Assembly (NCBI RefSeq): GCF_024169655.1
Contig: NZ_JALJWV010000001.1
Span: 5,004,001-5,068,000 of the forward strand
Direction: 5' to 3'
DNA length: 64,000 nt
From: Pseudomonas marginalis
GTDB taxonomy: Bacteria > Pseudomonadota > Gammaproteobacteria > Pseudomonadales > Pseudomonadaceae
This document shows positions 46,288 to 54,929 of the stretch, piece after piece; position 1 is the stretch's first letter, and each line of letters begins with the position of its first letter. The notes below the pieces were generated by a model, which was given only the letters and a program-made list of their open reading frames with translations, was not told where the DNA came from and made no database searches. A program made the translations under genes and the position numbers.

Positions 46288-47100
46288 ATGCTCCCTTTGT
46301 CACCCAGTTTACTACCCAGCCTCGCCGCCGCCTTTTTGTACGCCGCTGCGACCCTCTACCAAGGCACTCGCCTGGCGCAAGGCGCCAAGGCCGACACGCG
46401 CCTGCTGGCAGGCCTTGGCGTCCTCGCCCTGCTGGCCCATGCCGCGAGCCTGTTCACCCACTTGATGACGCCGGTCGGCCTGGGCCTGGATTTTTTCAGC
46501 GCCGCCAGCCTGATCGCCGCCGCCGTGATCGCCCTCACGCTGATCGCCTGCGCACGCATCCCGGTGGAAAACCTGCTGGTGCTGCTGTTTCCCCTGGGGA
46601 TGCTGACGGTGCTGCTGGCGCAATTCGCGCCCACCGGCACGGTGCAGGTGATCGATGAAGCACCGGGCATTCTTGCGCACATCCTGCTGTCGATCCTGGC
46701 CTACGGCATGTTCACCATCGCGGTGTTCCAGGCGTTGCTCCTGCTCGTGCAGGACCACCAGCTCAAGCACAAGCACCCGTCCGGCCTGATCAAGAACTTC
46801 CCGCCGCTGCAAACCATGGAAAGCCTGCTGTTCAGCTTCTTGTGGGCCGGCTGGACGCTGTTGTCGCTGTCGCTGATCTCCGGCTGGCTGTTCGTCGAAA
46901 ACCTGTTCGCCCAGCACCTGGTGCATAAAACCCTGCTGGCGTGCCTGGCGTGGGTGGTGTTCAGCGTGCTGCTGTGGGGCCGCAACCGCCTTGGCTGGCG
47001 CGGGCACAAGGCAATCCGCTGGACCCTGGCCGGTTTCTGCCTGCTGATGCTGGCCTATTTCGGCAGCAAGCTGGTTCGCGAATACATCCTGCATATCTGA
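46288..47100 (+). CDS. CcsA/HemX-like cytochrome c assembly family membrane protein
   Basis: The 270-residue protein is started at ATG 46288 (MLPLSPSLLPSLAAAFLYAA) after AGGA; the 15-residue longer form lacks a ribosome site. It has eight predicted membrane helices. The segment DEAPGILAHILLSILAYGMFTIAVFQALLLLVQD and WAGWTLLSLSLISGW match the CcmC/CcsA family, where His and Trp residues hold haem. It is the conserved gene divergent from ffh and 12 bp before a CNNM gene. A role in haem or cytochrome handling is family-based only; dedicated ccm genes are not nearby. Confidence 0.85.
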   Translation: MLPLSPSLLPSLAAAFLYAAATLYQGTRLAQGAKADTRLLAGLGVLALLAHAASLFTHLMTPVGLGLDFFSAASLIAAAVIALTLIACARIPVENLLVLLFPLGMLTVLLAQFAPTGTVQVIDEAPGILAHILLSILAYGMFTIAVFQALLLLVQDHQLKHKHPSGLIKNFPPLQTMESLLFSFLWAGWTLLSLSLISGWLFVENLFAQHLVHKTLLACLAWVVFSVLLWGRNRLGWRGHKAIRWTLAGFCLLMLAYFGSKLVREYILHI

Positions 47101-47112
47101 CGGGCAGCGATC

Positions 47113-48351
47113 ATGGATAACTTGCCCTTAGGGCCGATGCTCGCGGTAATCGCCTTGCTGGTTTTGTGGGCGGCGCTGTTTACCGCCATCGAAGCCGCGC
47201 AACAGCACCTGCTGGCCCTGCGCCCTGGTACACGCCAGGGCGACAAGGCCGCCGCCCGCCTGAACTTCCCACGCCACAGCATGATCCTCTGCAACACCCT
47301 GTGCCGTGCCGGCGTGGTGATCCTCTGTACCCTGCTGGCGATCTACGCCTGGGCGCAAAACGGCGCATGGCTTGGCTGGCTGGTCTCCTGCAGCATCCTG
47401 CTGGTGCTGGCCGATTACCTACCCCGCGCCCTGGCCACCCGCCATCCGGAAGCGGTGCTGGGCTTCGGCAATGCCCTGCTGGGCGTGCCGCTGAAAATCC
47501 TCTATCCCCTCGCCTGGCTGCTCAATGGCATCAGCCTGCTGTTGCTGCGCCCCTTCGCACGCACGCCCGGCGTGGTGAAAAAAAGCGACGAACCGCAGCC
47601 CGAGCATGATGACGAACCCGAACCCGAGGCCGATGAAAGTCGCACGCCCGGCATGCCCGGCATCCACGCGCTGGACAACATCACCGTCAACGACATCCTG
47701 GTGCCACGCAGCGAAGTGGATGGCATTAACCTGGACGACTCGCTCGACGCGATCATCGAGCAACTGCGCAGCTCCCAGCGCACCCGCCTGCCGGTGTTCC
47801 ACAGCGACATCAACCAGGTCGAAGCCGTGCTCAACACCCGGCTGATCCAGCACCTGTTGCTGGATGCCAGCCTGACCAAGGAGAGCTTGCTCGCCGCCTG
47901 CTACGAACCCTACTTCGTCCCGGAAAGCACGCCCCTGCAACTGCAGCTGCTGAACTTCCACAAGCAGCAGCGGCGCCTGGGCATGGTGGTGGACGAGTAC
48001 GGCGAAGTGCTAGGCATCGTCACCCTGGAAGACATTCTTGAAGAAATCGTCGGCGAATTCGAAAGCGAACAGAGTGCTGACAACCCGCATATCGAAGCGC
48101 AACCGGACGGCCGCTATATCATCGACGGCGCCGCCTCGATCCGCGAATTGAACAAGAGCCTGGGCTGGCACCTGCCCTGCGACGGCCCCAAGACCCTCAA
48201 TGGCCTGGTGACCGAAGCGCTGGAAACCATTCCCGATTGCGCGGTGTGCCTGAAAATCGGCCGCTACCGCCTGGAAATCCTCGAGACCGAGGACAACCGG
48301 GTGAGCAAGGTACTGATCTGGCACACCAGCCGCGTGCCGGTCGCCGCGTAA
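47113..48351 (+). CDS. CNNM/CorC-family protein with CBS pair (YfjD-like)
   Basis: The 412-residue protein has an N-terminal DUF21-type membrane domain with three to four helices (about 8-160), an acidic linker (SDEPQPEHDDEPEPEADES), two CBS domains (about 190-315; IPVRSEVDGINL-like and YFVPESTPLQLQLLNFHKQQRRLGMVVDEYGEVLGIVTLEDILEEIVGE), and a C-terminal CorC/HlyC domain. Such proteins are linked to Mg2+/Co2+ efflux. It follows the CcsA-like gene by 12 bp, so the pair is an operon. Confidence 0.88.
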   Translation: MDNLPLGPMLAVIALLVLWAALFTAIEAAQQHLLALRPGTRQGDKAAARLNFPRHSMILCNTLCRAGVVILCTLLAIYAWAQNGAWLGWLVSCSILLVLADYLPRALATRHPEAVLGFGNALLGVPLKILYPLAWLLNGISLLLLRPFARTPGVVKKSDEPQPEHDDEPEPEADESRTPGMPGIHALDNITVNDILVPRSEVDGINLDDSLDAIIEQLRSSQRTRLPVFHSDINQVEAVLNTRLIQHLLLDASLTKESLLAACYEPYFVPESTPLQLQLLNFHKQQRRLGMVVDEYGEVLGIVTLEDILEEIVGEFESEQSADNPHIEAQPDGRYIIDGAASIRELNKSLGWHLPCDGPKTLNGLVTEALETIPDCAVCLKIGRYRLEILETEDNRVSKVLIWHTSRVPVAA

Positions 48352-48621
48352 CTCCTCTGACGCAACACACTTCAAACTGTGTGCAGTAGATCGGATTCAC
48401 CCCCTTGTTGGATGCGCAACCCCCTTCCTATAATCGGGTCGGCTTACCCAAGCCCCGCCCGACCGCGTGCTACCCGCACCGAGCGCGTCCAGGCACCGCC
48501 TTGCCATGTCTGACCGGCGTTCGCTCCCATCCCGAGCCGCTCCGCTCACAACCCTGATCCTGGGGTGTTCGACCAATAATAATCCGCGTCCAAACGCGCA
48601 CTGACCGTCAGGGATACCTCC
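48352..48621 (+). promoter_or_regulatory. Control region and long leader of the MHS transporter gene
   Basis: A promoter candidate TTGTTG (48405) - 18 bp - TATAAT (48429) would give a leader of about 180 nt before the ATG. The leader is C-rich and can form GGTCGG/CCGACC and other short stems. I see no known riboswitch and no small ORF. Confidence 0.5.
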
Positions 48622-49932
48622 ATGAGCACCACCTATAACGAGGCTGCGACCGCCGCCCCGACCAACTCGACCGCCCGCGTCGCCACCGCAAGCATCGTCG
48701 GCACCGCCATTGAGTTCTACGATTTCTATATCTATGCCACTGCGGCCGCGCTGGTGATCGGCCCCGTGTTCTTCCCGCAGACCTCCGGCACCGCGCAGAT
48801 GCTCGCGTCGTTCCTGACCTTTGGCATCGCGTTCATCGCCCGCCCGCTGGGTTCGGCGCTGTTCGGCCACTTTGGCGACCGCATCGGCCGCAAGTCGACG
48901 CTGGTGGCTTCGCTGCTGCTGATGGGGGTGTGTACCACGCTGATCGGCTTGCTTCCGGGGTATGACAGCATCGGCGCCTGGGCCCCGATTCTGTTGTGCG
49001 TGCTGCGTTTTGGCCAGGGCCTGGGGCTGGGCGGGGAATGGGGCGGTGCGGCGTTGCTCGCCACCGAGAACGCGCCGAAGGGCAAACGCGCGTGGTTCGG
49101 CATGTTCCCGCAACTCGGTCCTTCGATTGGCTTCCTGGCGGCCAACGGCCTGTTCCTGATCCTGGCCATGAACCTGAACGACGAGCAGTTCCGCAGTTGG
49201 GGCTGGCGCATCCCGTTCATCCTCAGCGCCGCACTGGTGATGGTCGGCCTGTATGCGCGGCTGAAGCTGCATGAAACCCCGGTGTTCGCCAATGCCGTGG
49301 CGAAAGAAGCGCCGGTAAAAGTGCCGTTGGTCGAGCTGTTCAGCCAGCATTGGATGCCAGTGCTGCTGGGCGCCGCGTCGATGGTGGTGTGCTATGCGCT
49401 GTTCTATATCACCACGGCATTTTCCTTGAGCTACGGCGTGTCGACCTTGGGCTACAGCCGCGAGACATTCCTCGGGTTGCTGTGTTTTGCCGTGTTGTTC
49501 ATGGGCCTGGCGACGCCGCTGGCAGCCTTGGCCAGCGATCGATTCGGGCGCAAGCCGGTGCTGATAGTCGGTGCAGTGCTGGCCATTCTGTCGGGTTTCA
49601 CCATGGAGCCGTTGCTGACCCACGGTTCGACCTGGGCGGTGGCGCTATTCCTGGCCCTGGAGCTGTTCCTGATGGGCGTGACCTTCGCCCCGATGGGCGC
49701 GTTGCTGCCGGAACTGTTCCCGACCCGCGTGCGTTATACCGGCGCTTCGGCGGCGTATAACCTGGGCGGGATCGTCGGCGCGTCGGCGGCACCGTTCTTC
49801 GCGACCAAGCTGGTGGCGATGGGTGGGCTGAGTTATGTCGGCGGGTATGTGTCGGCGGCAGCGTTGCTGAGCTTGATTGCGGTGCTGTGCCTGAAAGAGA
49901 CGCGGGATAACGATTTGAACAAGGTTGCCTGA
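48622..49932 (+). CDS. MHS-family major facilitator transporter
   Basis: The 436-residue protein has 12 membrane helices and MHS (metabolite:H+ symporter) signatures: ASIVGTAIEFYDFYIYATAAALV at helix 1, GSALFGHFGDRIGRKSTL after helix 2, and GQGLGLGGEWGGAALLATENAP in helix 4-5. Family members take up organic acids such as shikimate, alpha-ketoglutarate or proline/betaine. The substrate cannot be given. Transcribed alone after a leader of about 180 nt and ended by a REPIN. Confidence 0.9.
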   Translation: MSTTYNEAATAAPTNSTARVATASIVGTAIEFYDFYIYATAAALVIGPVFFPQTSGTAQMLASFLTFGIAFIARPLGSALFGHFGDRIGRKSTLVASLLLMGVCTTLIGLLPGYDSIGAWAPILLCVLRFGQGLGLGGEWGGAALLATENAPKGKRAWFGMFPQLGPSIGFLAANGLFLILAMNLNDEQFRSWGWRIPFILSAALVMVGLYARLKLHETPVFANAVAKEAPVKVPLVELFSQHWMPVLLGAASMVVCYALFYITTAFSLSYGVSTLGYSRETFLGLLCFAVLFMGLATPLAALASDRFGRKPVLIVGAVLAILSGFTMEPLLTHGSTWAVALFLALELFLMGVTFAPMGALLPELFPTRVRYTGASAAYNLGGIVGASAAPFFATKLVAMGGLSYVGGYVSAAALLSLIAVLCLKETRDNDLNKVA

Positions 49933-49938
49933 TAGATC

Positions 49939-50024
49939 GCTATCGGGGGCAAGCCCCCTCCCACACTCGACCACGTTCCTACAGCTTGAACGCGGTCACA
50001 TGTGGGAGGGGGCTTGCCCCCGAT
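49939..50024. repeat. REPIN, inverted REP pair
   Basis: CGCTATCGGGGGCAAGCCCCC... and ...GTGGGAGGGGGCTTGCCCCCGATG face each other with about 40 bp between, separating the convergent MHS gene and purT. The right edge lies only 4 bp from the purT stop. Confidence 0.92.
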
Positions 50025-50028
50025 GCTT

Positions 50029-51210
50029 TTAGAGCTCTACAACAACCGCCTGAGCCGCACGGGTCGCCTTGGCGCGAGCCGCTTCAATCGACTCATCCCG
50101 CGCCAATGCCACGCCCATACGGCGCTGGCCATTCACTTCTGGCTTGCCGAACAGACGCAACGCCGTGTCCGGCTCGCTCAAGGCCGCGCCGAGGTTGGCG
50201 AAAGCGGTCTGGGTCGATTGCCCTTCCACCAGGATCACCGCCGACGCCGACGGCCCGAACTGCCGGATCAACGGGATCGGCAGGCCCAGGATGGCGCGCG
50301 CGTGCAGGGCGAACTGCGACAGGTCCTGGGAAATCAAGGTGACCAAACCGGTGTCATGCGGGCGTGGCGACACTTCGCTGAACCACACCTGATCGCCCTT
50401 GATGAACAACTCCACGCCAAACAGGCCACGGCCACCCAAGGATTCAGTCACGGCCTTGGCCACCCGCTCGGATTCTGCCAAGGCAATCGGGCTCATGGCC
50501 TGAGGCTGCCAGGATTCCTGGTAATCGCCCTTCTCCTGACGATGGCCGACCGGCGCGCAGAAGGTCGTGCCGCCGATGTGGCGCACGGTCAGCAGGGTGA
50601 TTTCGTAGTCGAAGTCGATAAAGCCTTCGATGATCACCCGGCCCTTCCCGGCACGCCCGCCTTCCTGGGCGTAATCCCAGGCTTTCTGCACGTCTTCGGT
50701 ACTGCGCAACAGGCTCTGCCCCTTGCCCGACGAGCTCATCACCGGCTTGACCACGCACGGGAAGCCCAGGTCTTGCACGGCCTTGCTGTAGTCTTCGAAG
50801 GTATCGGCGAAATGATACGGCGAGGTCGGCAGGTCCAGCTCTTCAGCGGCCAGGCGACGGATGCCTTCGCGGTTCATGGTCAGCGATGCGGCGCGCGCGG
50901 TCGGGATCACGGTGAAGCCTTCGGCCTCCAGCTCCACCAGGGTGGCGGTGGCGATGGCTTCGATTTCCGGCACGATGAAGTGCGGTTTTTCCGCTTCGAT
51001 CACCGCACGCAGGGCGGCGCCGTCGAGCATGTTGATCACATGGCTGCGATGGGCAACCTGCATGGCCGGCGCGTTGGCATAGCGATCCACGGCAATCACT
51101 TCAACGCCCAGGCGTTGCAGCTCGATTACCACTTCCTTGCCCAGCTCACCGCAGCCACACAGCAAAACGCGGGTCGCGGTTGGCGACAATGGAGTTCCGA
51201 TTCGGGTCAT
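50029..51210 (-). CDS. purT: Formate-dependent GAR transformylase PurT
   Basis: The 393-residue ATP-grasp enzyme (TRVLLCGCGELGKEVVIELQRLGVEVIAVDRY; KPVMSSSGKGQSLLRS; FGVELFIKGDQVWFSEVSPRPHDTG) makes formylglycinamide ribonucleotide from formate, ATP and GAR in purine synthesis. Full family length. The VUT gene lies 69 bp upstream on the same strand. Confidence 0.98.
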   Translation of the reverse strand: MTRIGTPLSPTATRVLLCGCGELGKEVVIELQRLGVEVIAVDRYANAPAMQVAHRSHVINMLDGAALRAVIEAEKPHFIVPEIEAIATATLVELEAEGFTVIPTARAASLTMNREGIRRLAAEELDLPTSPYHFADTFEDYSKAVQDLGFPCVVKPVMSSSGKGQSLLRSTEDVQKAWDYAQEGGRAGKGRVIIEGFIDFDYEITLLTVRHIGGTTFCAPVGHRQEKGDYQESWQPQAMSPIALAESERVAKAVTESLGGRGLFGVELFIKGDQVWFSEVSPRPHDTGLVTLISQDLSQFALHARAILGLPIPLIRQFGPSASAVILVEGQSTQTAFANLGAALSEPDTALRLFGKPEVNGQRRMGVALARDESIEAARAKATRAAQAVVVEL

Positions 51211-51279
51211 CTCAGGTCCTCAGGGGAGCGGATCATGGGGAGAAAGGCCGGCATTTTACATGAACTGTGCAGATTGGCT

Positions 51280-51747
51280 TCAGTTGGCGACGGCCCGTTT
51301 GCGGATACGCCAGGCCATGATCAGCCAGACCGCCGTGACCCCGGCGAATTTCGACGCCAGGGCGGTGCCCACCACGGCGGGCGTGAGGGCGCCGATCAAG
51401 CCGAAAAAGATAAAAGTATCGAGGGGAATGCTCAGCGCCGAACTTATCCACAGGCGATCGTGGAGCGGGCGCTTGGTAATGCTGAACACCAGCCAGTCGA
51501 TGCACTCGGACACCGCGAACGCAGTGGCGCTGGCCAGGGCGATGGACGGGTCGGAGGTGATATACGACAGCACCAGCGCCGCCAGCATGGCGAGGATCGC
51601 GCCGTGGCCGAAGCGGGTTTGCACCATATCGCGCAGGATGAATACCAGACCGCCCCAGGCGGACCAGATGACGTCCAGGTGCGGCGCGGTGGAAAAGGCG
51701 AAGTTGATCAGCACGACGCTGCTGATGTAGGCGATCAGGAAGAGCAT
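51280..51747 (-). CDS. VUT family membrane protein (possible queuosine-precursor transporter relative)
   Basis: The 155-residue protein, started at ATG 51747 (MLFLIAYISSVVLINFAF), has about five membrane helices and the VUT pattern (WGGLVFILRDMVQTRFGH; ASATAFAVSECIDWLVFSITKRP; SSALSIPLDTFIFFGLIG). YhhQ, a member of this superfamily, imports the queuosine precursor preQ0, but this protein is shorter, so the substrate is only suggested. It is placed before purT on the same strand. Confidence 0.8.
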   Translation of the reverse strand: MLFLIAYISSVVLINFAFSTAPHLDVIWSAWGGLVFILRDMVQTRFGHGAILAMLAALVLSYITSDPSIALASATAFAVSECIDWLVFSITKRPLHDRLWISSALSIPLDTFIFFGLIGALTPAVVGTALASKFAGVTAVWLIMAWRIRKRAVAN

Positions 51748-51802
51748 GAGGGGATGGACCTGTGGGTAATGCCGCACAGGGTACACAATTACAGGGATGT
51801 CG

Positions 51803-52048
51803 TCTGGGAGGACCCATCGGGGGCAAGCCCCCTCCCACATTTTGATCGCATTCCTACAAATTAAATGCGGTTAAGTGTGGGAGGGACCCATCGGGGGCAA
51901 GCCCCCTCCCACATTTTGATCGCATTCCTACAGATTAAATGCGGTTAAGTGTGGGAGGGACCCATCGGGGGCAAGCCCCCTCCCACATTTTGATCGCATT
52001 CCTACAGATTAAATGCGGTTAAGTGTGGGAGGGGGCTTGCCCCCGATG
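51803..52048. repeat. Tandem array of a 74-bp REP-containing unit
   Basis: A 74-bp unit starting GACCCATCGGGGGCAAGCCC recurs at 51811, 51885 and 51959. It consists of one REP copy plus a spacer (TTTGATCGCATTCCTACAGATTAAATGCGG). Copies 2 and 3 look identical and copy 1 differs at one or two bases. The array ends at 52048 in an oppositely oriented REP (GGGAGGGGGCTTGCCCCCGATGG), so the whole is a REPIN whose inner part has been amplified. The region has no gene. Confidence 0.93.
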
Positions 52049-52056
52049 GCAGTCGA

Positions 52057-52272
52057 TCAGGCACCGGAACTCTTAGGCATCACCCACACCAACCCACCCG
52101 CCACCGCCCGCTCATGACACACCCCCAGCACCACCCGGCGCTCGGCGTTGTCCATGCGGCTCCAGCGCGTGATTTCTGCCACGCTACGCTGGCAGCCGAT
52201 GCAAATATCGTCGTCATCCAGCGCGCAAATGTTCACGCACGGCGAGGCGACAGGGCGTTCTGACGGGTTCAT
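52057..52272 (-). CDS. DUF1289 protein, four-cysteine metal-binding type
   Basis: The 71-residue protein has the DUF1289 motif with cysteines at 12, 16, 24 and 27 (SPCVNICALDDDDICIGCQRS), likely a zinc or Fe-S site, followed by ITRWSRMDNAERRVVL. Its start overlaps the carbonic anhydrase stop by 4 bp (ATGA), so translation is coupled. No function is known. The REP array follows directly. Confidence 0.88.
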   Translation of the reverse strand: MNPSERPVASPCVNICALDDDDICIGCQRSVAEITRWSRMDNAERRVVLGVCHERAVAGGLVWVMPKSSGA

Positions 52273-52793
52273 TCTTCCTGCTCAGCCAGATCCCGCGCAT
52301 AACGCTGGGCGTTATGCACATAGTGCGCAGCGCTGGCCTCGAGCATCTTCTTCTGCGCCTCGGTCAATTCGCGCACCACTTTACCCGGCGAGCCCATGAC
52401 CAGGGAGCCATCGGGAATCTCCTTGCCTTCGCCGATCAGCGAATTGGCGCCGATGATGCAGTACTTGCCGATCTTCGCGCCGTTGAGGATCACCGCATTG
52501 ATGCCGATCAGGCTGTAATCGCCGACGGTGCAGCCATGCAGCATGGCGTTATGGCCGATGGTCACACCGGTGCCCAGGGTCAGCGGGTAACCCATGTCGG
52601 TGTGCATCACGCTGCCGTCCTGCACATTGCTGTTCTTGCCGATCAGGATCAGTTCGTTGTCGCCACGCAACACCGCGTTGAACCAGACATTGGCGCCCTC
52701 CTCCAGCTTGACCTTGCCCACCAACGTGGCATTCGGCGCCACCCAGCTGTGTGGATGCGTCTCGACGCGGGCGTCGCCCAGGCGGTATTTCAT
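52269..52793 (-). CDS. Gamma-class carbonic anhydrase-like protein (YrdA/PaaY type)
   Basis: The 174-residue protein is a left-handed beta-helix made of hexapeptide repeats (VGKVKLEEGANVWFNAVLRGD ... IGKYCIIGANSLIGEGKEI). Three histidines, His64, His81 and His86, match the zinc ligands of the gamma class. It probably forms a trimer; activity in this sub-family is often weak or redox-dependent. It is coupled to DUF1289 and lies 35 bp after the CoA pyrophosphatase gene. Confidence 0.9.
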   Translation of the reverse strand: MKYRLGDARVETHPHSWVAPNATLVGKVKLEEGANVWFNAVLRGDNELILIGKNSNVQDGSVMHTDMGYPLTLGTGVTIGHNAMLHGCTVGDYSLIGINAVILNGAKIGKYCIIGANSLIGEGKEIPDGSLVMGSPGKVVRELTEAQKKMLEASAAHYVHNAQRYARDLAEQEE

Positions 52794-52828
52794 GATGTGT
52801 CCTCACGGCTGGCCATTTAAACGATGGC

Positions 52829-53431
52829 TTATAGATGGATGAAGCTCTTGGGCGGCTGGTGCAGGCTGATGTCGGCATCGTCATAAAGCAGATTGATCAA
52901 CTCGACGATCATGATTGCCGTCAAACCCCAGATTTTGTATTCGCCGAACCGATAGCTCGGCACATACCAACTGCGGCCCTGGTAATCGATGCGGTGCGTA
53001 TGCTCGCGCGGATCCTGGCGAAAAAACTCCAGGGGCACGCTGAAGACGGCGGCGATTTCGGCGTCGTTGGCCAGGTATTCGACGTAGTCCGGGATGACAC
53101 CAACGTAGGGCGTGACCCGAATGCCATGCAGGGAAATCAACGGGCTCAACGGGCCGATCACCTCAACCAGGCCCGGCGGCAGGCCGATTTCTTCTTCGGC
53201 TTCGCGCAGGGCGGTGAAGATCAGGTCCGGGTCTTCGGGGTCGCGGCGCCCGCCGGGAAAGGCCACTTCGCCACCGTGGGTGGACAGGCCGCTGGCGCGC
53301 AGCGTCAGGATCAGCTCGGGTTCGTCACTGCGGGTAATCGGCACCAGCACGGCGGCCTCGGGGAAACGCCCGTCGGTCTCAAGCTGTTGCGGTGTGTGAT
53401 TGCTTACCCGGCGAAGTAGCTCGTCCAGCAT
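52829..53431 (-). CDS. CoA pyrophosphatase, Nudix (NudL-like)
   Basis: The 200-residue Nudix hydrolase carries the UPF0035 segment LRASGLSTHGGEVAFPGGRRD (about 64-84) just before the Nudix box (GGRRDPEDPDLIFTALREAEEEIGL). This combination is typical of CoA pyrophosphohydrolases, which cut CoA to 3'-phosphoadenosine phosphate and phosphopantetheine. First gene of a minus-strand group with the carbonic anhydrase and DUF1289. Confidence 0.9.
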   Translation of the reverse strand: MLDELLRRVSNHTPQQLETDGRFPEAAVLVPITRSDEPELILTLRASGLSTHGGEVAFPGGRRDPEDPDLIFTALREAEEEIGLPPGLVEVIGPLSPLISLHGIRVTPYVGVIPDYVEYLANDAEIAAVFSVPLEFFRQDPREHTHRIDYQGRSWYVPSYRFGEYKIWGLTAIMIVELINLLYDDADISLHQPPKSFIHL

Positions 53432-53577
53432 GAGTCATCTCGATCTGTTGGCTACCTTGCATCATGCACCAAAGCGCGCGGGTGCCCAACCCCAAAACCT
53501 GAGGGCTGTCGCGAAACGACAACTTGCAGGGCCTTGCCGCCCACGCCAAGATAGGCAGACTTTCCAGGAACCCCAGC

Positions 53578-54126
53578 ATGAATTTCTGCAGCCAGTGCGG
53601 TAAACCGGTCACCCAACGCATTCCCGAAGGCGACGCACGTCTGCGTTTTGTCTGCGATAATTGTCAGACCATTCACTACCAGAATCCCAATATCGTCGCC
53701 GGCACGGTGCCGGTGTGGGGCGATCAAGTACTGCTGTGCCGCCGCGCCATCGAGCCCCGCCGGGGTTACTGGACCCTGCCCGCCGGCTTCATGGAGAACG
53801 GCGAGACCATGGAACAGGCCGCCATGCGCGAGACCATGGAAGAAGCCTGCGCCCATGTACGCAACCTGAACCTCTACACCCTGATCGACGTGCCGCATAT
53901 CAGCCAGGTGCATGTCTTCTACCGCGCCGAGCTGATTGACCTGGACTTCGCCGCAGGCCCCGAAAGCCTGGAAGTGCGACTGTTCGATGAGGCCGACATC
54001 CCTTGGTCCGAGCTGGCTTTCCGCACGGTCGGGCGTACCTTAGAATACTTCTTCGCCGACCGTCGCCTACGGTCGTTCCCGGTGCGCAACGAAGCTGTGC
54101 CGCCGCTGTCCCAGCCCGCCCAATAA
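53578..54126 (+). CDS. Nudix hydrolase with N-terminal zinc ribbon
   Basis: The 182-residue protein, started at ATG 53578 after AGGAA, begins with a zinc ribbon (FCSQCGKPV ... FVCDNCQTIHYQNP) and has a Nudix box GFMENGETMEQAAMRETMEEACA at about residues 69-91. Zinc-ribbon Nudix proteins such as NudC cleave NADH or de-cap RNA, but this shorter form lacks the NudC N-terminal domain, so the substrate is not certain. It is divergent from the CoA pyrophosphatase. Confidence 0.85.
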   Translation: MNFCSQCGKPVTQRIPEGDARLRFVCDNCQTIHYQNPNIVAGTVPVWGDQVLLCRRAIEPRRGYWTLPAGFMENGETMEQAAMRETMEEACAHVRNLNLYTLIDVPHISQVHVFYRAELIDLDFAAGPESLEVRLFDEADIPWSELAFRTVGRTLEYFFADRRLRSFPVRNEAVPPLSQPAQ

Positions 54127-54163
54127 CAAACCGGCAGATCGTCGTCCAAGGGAAATCGTTTTA

Positions 54164-54667
54164 ATGCGTTGGTTGCTTGCTTTGCTCTGCCTGTCGTTCG
54201 CCACGTTGTCCTCAGCCACCACCCTGGAAACCCTGGGCGGCAAAACGGTCGAAAAAATTCTGGTGCTCAAGTCCGCCCATCAGTTGCAACTGATCAACGA
54301 CGGCAAACCCCTCAAGACCTACCGTATCTCCCTGGGCAAAAACCCCAAGGGCACCAAGCTGTTCGAAGGCGACCGCCGCACGCCGGAAGGCTTGTACTGG
54401 ATCGACTGGCGCAAAACCAGCGACCGCTACAACCTGTCCATGCATATCTCCTACCCCAATATCAGCGATTCCGCCCGTGCCCGCCGCCAGGGCGTGAACC
54501 CCGGCAGCATGATCATGATCCACGGCACGCCCGACAGCGCGGAGTACCCGGAGCAGTGGTTCCACACCCTGGACTGGACCGACGGCTGCATCGGCATGCG
54601 TAACGTCGACATGCGCGAAGTCTGGAACCTGGTCAAAGACGGCACCCTGATCGAGATCCGCCCGTAA
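54164..54667 (+). CDS. L,D-transpeptidase (YkuD domain)
   Basis: The 167-residue protein has a signal peptide (MRWLLALLCLSFATLSSA) and one YkuD domain. Its catalytic motif is HGTP ... DWTDGCIGMRNVDMREV (Cys near residue 144). Such enzymes form 3-3 crosslinks or attach proteins to peptidoglycan in the periplasm. No peptidoglycan-binding domain is present. It is 37 bp after the Nudix gene on the same strand. Confidence 0.9.
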   Translation: MRWLLALLCLSFATLSSATTLETLGGKTVEKILVLKSAHQLQLINDGKPLKTYRISLGKNPKGTKLFEGDRRTPEGLYWIDWRKTSDRYNLSMHISYPNISDSARARRQGVNPGSMIMIHGTPDSAEYPEQWFHTLDWTDGCIGMRNVDMREVWNLVKDGTLIEIRP

Positions 54668-54717
54668 CCCTCGCCCCTCGGTCAATTAACTAAAAAAAGT
54701 TTCCCGCCCTCGGCAGC

Positions 54718-54766
54718 GCCTGCCGGTGAATACCAATTCACCCCGCAGGCCGCGCAGCTCTGCGCG
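54718..54766 (+). terminator. Two adjacent hairpins after the L,D-transpeptidase gene
   Basis: GCCTGC-C-GGTGAA / TTCACC-CC-GCAGGC (54718-54750) and CGCGCA / TGCGCG (54751-54766). No T-run follows. The first loop holds an AATACCA element of the nag control region. Confidence 0.45.
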
Positions 54767-54890
54767 CCTTAAAGACCTCTCTAATACCACTTGATGCCAA
54801 GCACCGTTAAGACGCCCTGAAACCTGGACTTACAGCGTTTTGGCAGCATTGACATGGTATTTAAGTGGTATTAGTTTCCGACCAATACCG
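54729..54890 (+). promoter_or_regulatory. nag promoter with repeated NagR-type half-sites
   Basis: TGGTATT or its inverse AATACCA occurs at 54729, 54783, 54855 and 54866, with a close variant AATACCG at 54884. The promoter candidate TTGACA (54849-54854) is followed directly by two of the half-sites, and the -10 region falls between 54866 and 54884. This is the layout expected for repression by the GntR/HutC regulator encoded next; the sites' identity is inferred. Confidence 0.75.
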
Positions 54891-54929
54891 GGCGACAACA
54901 CTCTAATAACCGCATCGGAAACCTGACAG

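Noticed and set aside
50002..51864. Open frame of about 620 codons on the plus strand
   Set aside because: Antisense to purT and the VUT gene and runs through REP elements; not a gene.
51803..52048. CRISPR-like regular repeats
   Set aside because: The spacer between repeats is the same in every unit, the unit is a REP sequence, and no cas gene is near.
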